From JBBTQZ01 sp038065435 (GTDB lineage Bacteria; Patescibacteriota; Minisyncoccia; Phycocordibacterales; WO2-35-19): DNA of 24,052 nucleotides. Below, one piece after another: positions 19,578 to 24,052 of this stretch. The translations under genes and the position numbers were made by a program. Location: the NCBI GenBank assembly GCA_038065435.1, contig JBBTQZ010000005.1:1-24052 (forward strand), in the 5' to 3' direction. Below the pieces are notes generated by a model. That model worked only from the letters and a program-made list of their open reading frames with translations. It was not told where the DNA came from and searched no databases. Positions within the stretch are counted from its first letter, which is position 1. Each line of letters begins with the position of its first letter.

Positions 19578-20786
19578 TTATTTTCTTAAAATTTTATCAA
19601 TTTTTCGTGCTATTTGAATGAAATCTTTTTCCTTTTTGCCCCGCGTGGTTTCAGCTGGAGTACCCATACGGATACCAGATGGGTCCATAGGGCTCCTGGT
19701 TTCGTTGGGGATCGTATTTTTATTGACAATTATTCCGTTTTTTTCCAGTAGATCACTGGCCTCTTTACCACTTATGCCTTTGCCTCCGCCAACTGGCGGA
19801 CTCCAAGTATCCATGAGTATGAGGTGGGTATCCGTGCCATCAGAGATTATTTTCCAACCTAATTTTTTCAATTCTTTCGCTAGTGCATCCGCATTTTTTA
19901 CAACTTGCTTAGCGTATTTTTGGAAGCTCGGAACAGAGGCTTCTTCCAGAGCCACAGCTACCGCAGCAATTTGATTTAGATGTGGTCCACCTTGAAGTCC
20001 GGGAAATACGGCTTTATCTATAAGTTCAGAAATATTTTTTTGTTCCCCTTTTGCATTTGGGACAGTAACGTCAGCTCTAGAAAAAATCATTGCAGCTCGA
20101 GGACCACGTAATGTCTTGTGTACAGTGGTTGTTACTATATGAGCACAAGCAAATGGAGAGGGGTAGGCTTTGCCCGCCACCAACCCAGCAAAATGCGACA
20201 TATCCACCATCAGTAATGCTCCGCAGGCATCAGCTATCTCTCTAAATTTTTTGAAATCAACAATCCTCGGATAAGCAGTATACCCAGCTACTATGACATT
20301 TGGCTTTTCTTTCTTTGCAATTTTTGCGATTTCTTCGTAATTTATTTGCTCTGTCTTTGCATCTACTCCGTAAGGCACCTGAGTCCAAAATTTACCAGTA
20401 GCCGAGACTTTGTGCCCATGAGTCAGATGACCACCATGATCAAGACTCATGCCCATAATGCGACCGCCTTGTGGTACAAGAGCTAGATAAACAGCTAAGT
20501 TTGCCGGACTACCCGAAAGTGGTTGGACATTGACATTCCATTTTGAACTAAGTCCAAAAAGCTTTAGGGCTCTCTCTTTACAAATATCCTCTATTTTATC
20601 AACTATCTCATTTCCACCATAATACCTTTTATTTGAATACCCTTCAGCATATTTATTGGTCAGTTCACTCCCCAAGGCCTCCAATACATCCTTTGAAACA
20701 TAATTCTCCGAAGCAATCAGATTGATCACCCTTTTCTGTCTTTTCTTCTCCGACTCTATAAGTTTTTTTATTTGTATGTCTTTCAT
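19578..20786 (-). CDS. glyA: Serine hydroxymethyltransferase
   Basis: A 402-residue PLP enzyme converting serine and tetrahydrofolate to glycine and 5,10-methylene-THF, the carbon donor of ThyA nearby. Signatures: INLIASENYVSKDVLEALGS and TNKYAEGYSNKRYYGG at the N-terminus, LDHGGHLTHG, VDMSHFAGLVAGK, and the PLP lysine in VTTTVHKTLRGPR (about K225). The C-terminal GIRMGTPAETTRG is conserved. The length is slightly short of 417, as is common. It begins a run glyA-HD-exonuclease. No Shine-Dalgarno; the leader contains an inverted repeat. Confidence 0.97.
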   Translation of the reverse strand: MKDIQIKKLIESEKKRQKRVINLIASENYVSKDVLEALGSELTNKYAEGYSNKRYYGGNEIVDKIEDICKERALKLFGLSSKWNVNVQPLSGSPANLAVYLALVPQGGRIMGMSLDHGGHLTHGHKVSATGKFWTQVPYGVDAKTEQINYEEIAKIAKKEKPNVIVAGYTAYPRIVDFKKFREIADACGALLMVDMSHFAGLVAGKAYPSPFACAHIVTTTVHKTLRGPRAAMIFSRADVTVPNAKGEQKNISELIDKAVFPGLQGGPHLNQIAAVAVALEEASVPSFQKYAKQVVKNADALAKELKKLGWKIISDGTDTHLILMDTWSPPVGGGKGISGKEASDLLEKNGIIVNKNTIPNETRSPMDPSGIRMGTPAETTRGKKEKDFIQIARKIDKILRK

Positions 20787-20802
20787 GTAATTTAGTGAAA
20801 TT

Positions 20803-20836
20803 ATGTCGTGCGATACATCGATTGGAGCACGACGTA
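20803..20836. promoter_or_regulatory. Inverted repeat in the glyA leader
   Basis: GTCGTGC (20805-20811) and GCACGAC (20827-20833) are perfect arms; with TAT/GTA flanks they extend to 10 pairs with one G-U on the plus strand. A run of seven T (20843-20849) follows in the plus direction. It ends about 17 bases before the glyA ATG. A perfect -35 hexamer TTGACA on the minus strand (20874-20869) lies upstream, without a clear -10. It could be an operator, an mRNA leader hairpin, or a relic terminator. Confidence 0.45.
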
Positions 20837-20912
20837 GTTAAATTTTTTTGAATAAAAATTGGCTGAATTGTCAAGAGGTTAGATCATAGTATTGAAATAG
20901 GTTAATTTAAGA

Positions 20913-20918
20913 TATACT
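20913..20918 (+). promoter_or_regulatory. Candidate -10 of the HIT gene
   Basis: TATACT on the plus strand, with TTGAAA (20892-20897) 15 bases upstream, shorter than ideal. It would give a leader of about 30 bases. Confidence 0.3.
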
Positions 20919-20954
20919 AGCACCATCCAAATTTATTGTATAACTTGATTTACT

Positions 20955-21392
20955 ATGAAAAAGGTTGTTGACACTAGGTTTGCCAAAAGTAAAGAGTACA
21001 ACAAGGTGCTTTCTACCATAGAATCTACAGATAAATGCCCTTTTTGCCCAGACAATTTTAGATATCATAAAAAGCCAATTTTAAAACAAATGGGGGGTTG
21101 GTTTATTACAAAAAGTAGTTGGCCGTATAAAAATGCCAAAAACCATTTTCTTGGTATATCTAAAAAACATAAAGAAAGATTTTCCGAACTGAATTCGAAA
21201 GATTTTGAATCGATTAAAAAGCTCATTAGTTGGGCCAATACCAAATTCAAAATTAAAGGCGGAGCTTTTGCTCTACGATTTGGAGATACAAATTATACCG
21301 GAGCTACAGTCTGTCATTTACATTTCCATTTAATAACTCCAAAATTAAATTCAAGAAAGTTATCTGAAACTGTAAATTTCCCTATAGGCTAA
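20955..21392 (+). CDS. HIT-family nucleotide hydrolase/transferase
   Basis: A 145-residue histidine triad protein. The triad CHLHFHLITP gives H121, H123 and H125. Near the N-terminus CPFCPDN (C28, C31) looks like half of a zinc site, as in some HIT/GalT relatives. HIT enzymes hydrolyse or transfer nucleoside monophosphates (Ap4A, AMP-lysine and similar). The substrate is not evident. It is the only plus-strand gene in this block, and its stop codon is 1 base from the stop of thyA on the other strand. Its Lys- and Asn-rich codon use is more AT-rich than the ribosomal genes. Confidence 0.85.
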   Translation: MKKVVDTRFAKSKEYNKVLSTIESTDKCPFCPDNFRYHKKPILKQMGGWFITKSSWPYKNAKNHFLGISKKHKERFSELNSKDFESIKKLISWANTKFKIKGGAFALRFGDTNYTGATVCHLHFHLITPKLNSRKLSETVNFPIG

Positions 21393-21393
21393 A

Positions 21394-22215
21394 TTAAATA
21401 GCAATCGGAGCTTTAATACTTGAATGGGGGTTGTAGCTTTCTAACGTAAAGTCTTCATATTTAAAATCAAAAATGTTTTTGATTTCTGGATTAAGTCTGA
21501 GTATAGGTAAGTCACGCGGTTCTCGTGTCAATTGTTCTTTTGCTTGATCTAGATGATTTAGATATATATGCGCATCACTTATGGTATGTACAAATTCTTT
21601 TGGCTTCATGCCAACCACTTGGGCAATCATCATGAGTAAAAGAGAATAGGAAGCAATGTTGTAAGGGATACCAAGAAAAACATCTCCACTTCTTTGAAAT
21701 AAATGGAGGGATAATTCACCATTAACCGCAAAACACTTAAAAATGCCGTGACAGGGTGCAACAAATACTTTGTCCACATCTTCAGGGTTCCAAGCGGTGA
21801 CCATATGACGACGCCAATCTGGGTGTTCTTTTAGCCCGTCTATCAATTTCTGGATTTGATCGATTTCTTTCCCATCAGTAGTACGCCAATGACGCCATTG
21901 AGGGCCGTAGATACGCCCTAGATCACCCGGTTCAAGACCATATTGCCCAGCTATTTCTGGCGTAGCCCATTCATCCCAAATAGTAACCCCATGTTCGTGC
22001 AAATAATCTACCCTACTATCTCCACGCAGAAACCATATTAATTCATGGGCTATAAACTTAAAAGATAGTTTTTTTGTAGTAAGGAGAGGAAAGCCTTTAC
22101 TTAGATCAAAGCGCATATGTCTACCGCACACGGCAATGCTACCCACCCCATGAGGGTCTTTCTTACCTTGCCCGTTTTCCAAAACATCTTTTAAAAGTTC
22201 TTGATATTGTCTCAT
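21394..22215 (-). CDS. thyA: Thymidylate synthase
   Basis: A 273-residue ThyA converting dUMP and 5,10-methylene-THF to dTMP and DHF. Key blocks: FPLLTTKKLSFKFIAHELIWFLRG, cited in pieces as FPLLTTKKLS and HELIWFLRG; DLGRIYGPQWRHW; the nucleophile Cys in VAPCHG (residue 155 in this numbering); SGDVFLGIPYNIASY; HIYLNHLDQ. I chose the ATG at 22215 because MRQYQELLKDVL aligns with the usual start of the family. An in-frame GTG at 22242 would add nine residues and overlap the upstream gene by 14 bases. It follows the dCMP deaminase, which makes its substrate. Confidence 0.96.
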   Translation of the reverse strand: MRQYQELLKDVLENGQGKKDPHGVGSIAVCGRHMRFDLSKGFPLLTTKKLSFKFIAHELIWFLRGDSRVDYLHEHGVTIWDEWATPEIAGQYGLEPGDLGRIYGPQWRHWRTTDGKEIDQIQKLIDGLKEHPDWRRHMVTAWNPEDVDKVFVAPCHGIFKCFAVNGELSLHLFQRSGDVFLGIPYNIASYSLLLMMIAQVVGMKPKEFVHTISDAHIYLNHLDQAKEQLTREPRDLPILRLNPEIKNIFDFKYEDFTLESYNPHSSIKAPIAI

Positions 22216-22228
22216 ACCTTTATATAAA

Positions 22229-23056
22229 TTAAACTTTAACACTAATTATTTCTACTCCAACAGAACGTAAACTTGTTTCTCCGTCTAGGTTGGCAGAACC
22301 TTCTCCATAGTAACACTTTTCTATCCCTGAATAGGCGATAATTTTAGCGCAGACAGCGCATGGGAAATGCGTCACGTAGATCCGGCCACCTTTAAGAGAC
22401 ACCCCCTCCTTTGCCGCTTGAGCAATGATCCATTGCTCTGCATGAATAGTATTGCTAAGATCCGGTCTTTCTCCAACGTTTAGGTAATCCCTTACTGCAC
22501 CCACTTGGTATGGGGTGTGGTCATTGGGTATTGATTGATTATATGTAGTTATCAGCCGCTTTTTATTTTTAACTAAAACTGCTCCAACTTGTCGCCACCA
22601 ATCAGAACTATTTTGGGCTTCCATATAAGCCATTTTCATCATCTTTTTATCAAATAGAGAATTAGAGATTTTATGTTTAATCGGGTTAGTACTTAAAACA
22701 GAAGTTCTGTCCCACCGAAGAAACACCGAGTCCCATTTAACATCACTTTTAGATAAAAATTTATTGTATAGATTACGAGACACCTCATCATTTATCAATA
22801 AAATTGAGTGTTTTGCAATTTTTTTTATAGTATTCTTGGAAAGAACCTCGGTGTTAGGATAACCTATTTTTTTCAATAATTCAGCGGCTATTTTAGGCTT
22901 TATAGAAGCTATGTCAGGTTTGAATTCTGATAGTTCCTCGAGAAGACTGTCGTTTATTAGATAAATTTTATCAATACTTTTTTTATAAGAATCAAAAAAA
23001 TCTAGGTATCCTTTGTGGACGACAGGTAAATGTATTATCAAATCTTGTTTTTTCAT
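22229..23056 (-). CDS. dCMP deaminase with an N-terminal nucleotidyltransferase-like domain
   Basis: A 275-residue two-domain protein. The C-terminal half (about residues 135-275) is a zinc cytidine/dCMP deaminase: HAEQ (H205, E207) and PCAVC (C233, C236), preceded by WWRQVGAVLVKNKK. It would make dUMP for ThyA directly downstream. The N-terminal 130 residues are not part of standard dCMP deaminases. LPVVHKGYLDFF (10-21) resembles the HxGH loop of nucleotidyltransferases with Tyr for the second His, and RTSVLSTNPI (117-126) resembles their second motif, so I infer a degenerate copy of that fold. It overlaps the upstream nucleotidyltransferase gene by 4 bases (ATGA). Confidence 0.88.
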   Translation of the reverse strand: MKKQDLIIHLPVVHKGYLDFFDSYKKSIDKIYLINDSLLEELSEFKPDIASIKPKIAAELLKKIGYPNTEVLSKNTIKKIAKHSILLINDEVSRNLYNKFLSKSDVKWDSVFLRWDRTSVLSTNPIKHKISNSLFDKKMMKMAYMEAQNSSDWWRQVGAVLVKNKKRLITTYNQSIPNDHTPYQVGAVRDYLNVGERPDLSNTIHAEQWIIAQAAKEGVSLKGGRIYVTHFPCAVCAKIIAYSGIEKCYYGEGSANLDGETSLRSVGVEIISVKV

Positions 23057-23589
23057 CTCTTCTTTGATTTCAACCTAGAAACCTTACTCAAGAGGTGATT
23101 TTTGAGTACATTTTGAATAATGTCAGTAGAAGAAGTTTTTTCTGCCTGTCGAGGTAGAATCATAAGCTTGCAGTGGTTCTTTATTTCCTTAATTTGTTTA
23201 GGGGTGTAACTATTACCCGAAACCGCAACAAATATGTCTACAGGCATTTCCTTAATTATACGGTATTCCCATTCACCATTTTCGGTAATATCATCTACCA
23301 AAGTCACATAATCAACACAGTTTTGGTAGCAAAGCATCTCCATTCTTTCATCCTCAGGAATTATCGGGCGATTTGGCCCTTTGTATGATTTGATACCACG
23401 ATCACTGTCAACTCCGACCACCAATATATCCCCTTCTTGTCTACTGCGGTTAAGGTAGCGTAAATGTCCTATGTGCAACATGTCCCAAGAACCAATAGTG
23501 CATATTACCTTGTGGCCAAGGATCTTGTGAGCTAAGAGTTTACTCTTTAGTAAGTCGTAATCTTTGATTATTTTTGATTTAATCTCCAT
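23053..23589 (-). CDS. HxGH nucleotidyltransferase (RfaE-C/TagD-like)
   Basis: A 178-residue cytidylyl/adenylyltransferase-fold protein. TIGSWDMLHIGHLRYL carries the HIGH motif (residues 39-42), VVGVDSDRGIKSYKGPNRPI follows, and KTSSTDII (151-158) is the second nucleotide motif. The closest known types are the C-terminal domain of RfaE/HldE (ADP-heptose synthesis) and glycerol-3-phosphate cytidylyltransferase. No sugar-kinase or cell-envelope gene is nearby, so the substrate is open. It is the first gene of a run with the deaminase and thyA, translationally coupled to the deaminase. Confidence 0.85.
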   Translation of the reverse strand: MEIKSKIIKDYDLLKSKLLAHKILGHKVICTIGSWDMLHIGHLRYLNRSRQEGDILVVGVDSDRGIKSYKGPNRPIIPEDERMEMLCYQNCVDYVTLVDDITENGEWEYRIIKEMPVDIFVAVSGNSYTPKQIKEIKNHCKLMILPRQAEKTSSTDIIQNVLKNHLLSKVSRLKSKKR

Positions 23590-23611
23590 AGCCAGATCAT
23601 TAATTTGGTAT

Positions 23612-23641
23612 ATTATAAAGTATTATGTCCCCAAATAACAA
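23612..23641 (-). promoter_or_regulatory. Promoter of the nucleotidyltransferase-deaminase-thyA run
   Basis: On the minus strand TTGTTA (23641-23636), 18 bases, then a perfect TATAAT (23617-23612). The expected start is near 23605, about 16 bases before the ATG. It overlaps the first codons of the divergent DHFR gene. Confidence 0.55.
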
Positions 23642-24052
23642 CTTGATCAATAAGCCAAAAGTAAGCATAGTAGTGGCCGTTACAAATAAAGACGCTGCTA
23701 TCGGTAACGGTAGCGAGCTTTTACACCGGATACCCGATGATCTGAAGCGTTTCAAAAGCCTCACCTCGGGCCACCCCATAATCATGGGGCGTAAAACTTT
23801 TGAAAGTATTGGTAAGCCCCTACCCAACCGCATCAATATCGTCATCACTCGCAACAAAGATTTCGTCGCCGAAGGATGTATTGTGGCAAGTTCGCTTGAA
23901 GAAGCAGTAAAAAAAGCGAGCGAAATAGATAACGAAGTTTTTGTAATAGGTGGAGGGGAAATTTATAAACAAGCCTTGCCTCTTGCGGACAAGCTCTACC
24001 TCACGATTGTAGAGAGCGATAAAGAAGGCGATATATTTTTCCCTGATTGGAG
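23625..24052 (+). CDS. folA: Dihydrofolate reductase (partial, cut by window edge)
   Basis: 142 codons are present before the window ends; about 20 residues are missing. DHFR regenerates tetrahydrofolate from the DHF made by ThyA. Signatures: VSIVVAVTNKDAAIGNGSELL (core AIGNG), IPDDLKRFKSLTSGHPIIMG with the catalytic acid D39, GRKTFESIG, LPNRINIVITRN, and VFVIGGGEIYKQALPLADKLYLT, cited by its core GGGEIYKQAL. The family tryptophan (W22 in E. coli) aligns with H34. Only 35 bases separate its ATG from that of the divergent nucleotidyltransferase, and its promoter is not evident. No Shine-Dalgarno. Confidence 0.95.
   Translation, partial: MSPNNNLINKPKVSIVVAVTNKDAAIGNGSELLHRIPDDLKRFKSLTSGHPIIMGRKTFESIGKPLPNRINIVITRNKDFVAEGCIVASSLEEAVKKASEIDNEVFVIGGGEIYKQALPLADKLYLTIVESDKEGDIFFPDW

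Noticed and set aside
23600..23857. An 85-codon minus-strand frame near the right edge.
   Set aside because: It is antisense to the dihydrofolate reductase gene, whose motifs are clear.
1..24052. Reassignment of TGA as a glycine codon, as in some CPR lineages.
   Set aside because: TGA serves as the real stop of a pseudopilin gene at 56-58, and all conserved genes read through with the standard code without internal TGA.

Overview
This 24 kb window looks like a chromosome segment of a Candidate Phyla Radiation (Patescibacteria) bacterium, most probably from the Parcubacteria group. The assignment is an inference. It rests on an AT-rich genome with tightly packed, often overlapping genes; a type IV pilus operon with platform, motor and alignment proteins but no secretin; many genes without a Shine-Dalgarno sequence; shortened or domain-stripped proteins (L24, a ComF lacking its zinc finger); and ribosomal genes in a split cluster. 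Stops are read with the standard code (TGA ends real genes). There is no CRISPR, tRNA, rRNA, transposase or phage gene, and no gene-free stretch longer than about 300 bases.

Layout. (1) Bases 1-10527, minus strand: a type IV pilus operon reading pilM, pilN, pilO, a small PilP-like protein, pilB, a lone receiver protein, pilT, pilC, a major prepilin, a second prepilin, pilD, two minor pseudopilins, and the start of a further gene at the left edge. A divergent comF gene (10546-11187) fits a pilus used for DNA uptake. (2) 11216-14710, minus: ribosomal proteins S19-L22-S3-L16-L29-S17-L14-L24-L5, driven by a good promoter that sits against the argS terminator. (3) 14810-18376: argS and yvcK (minus) and a divergent histidine phosphatase (plus). 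(4) 18422-24052: a nucleotide and one-carbon block: a DnaQ-like exonuclease with a changed catalytic residue, an HD phosphohydrolase, glyA, a HIT protein (plus), thyA, a two-domain dCMP deaminase, a nucleotidyltransferase, and dihydrofolate reductase (plus, cut by the window edge). GlyA, ThyA and DHFR together form the thymidylate cycle, and the deaminase supplies dUMP.

The most interesting structure is repetitive. A 76-base imperfect palindrome sits in frame in the signal peptide of the second prepilin; removing 78 bases restores a textbook prepilin start. A C-rich palindromic element plus a 25-base palindrome lies in frame inside argS, and a related C-rich hairpin separates L14 from L24. 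The pilD gene carries two related tracts of four heptanucleotide repeats. Together these suggest small palindromic elements that spread through the genome and were absorbed into coding sequence. The leader of the major pilin gene also holds a structured region that matches no RNA family I know.
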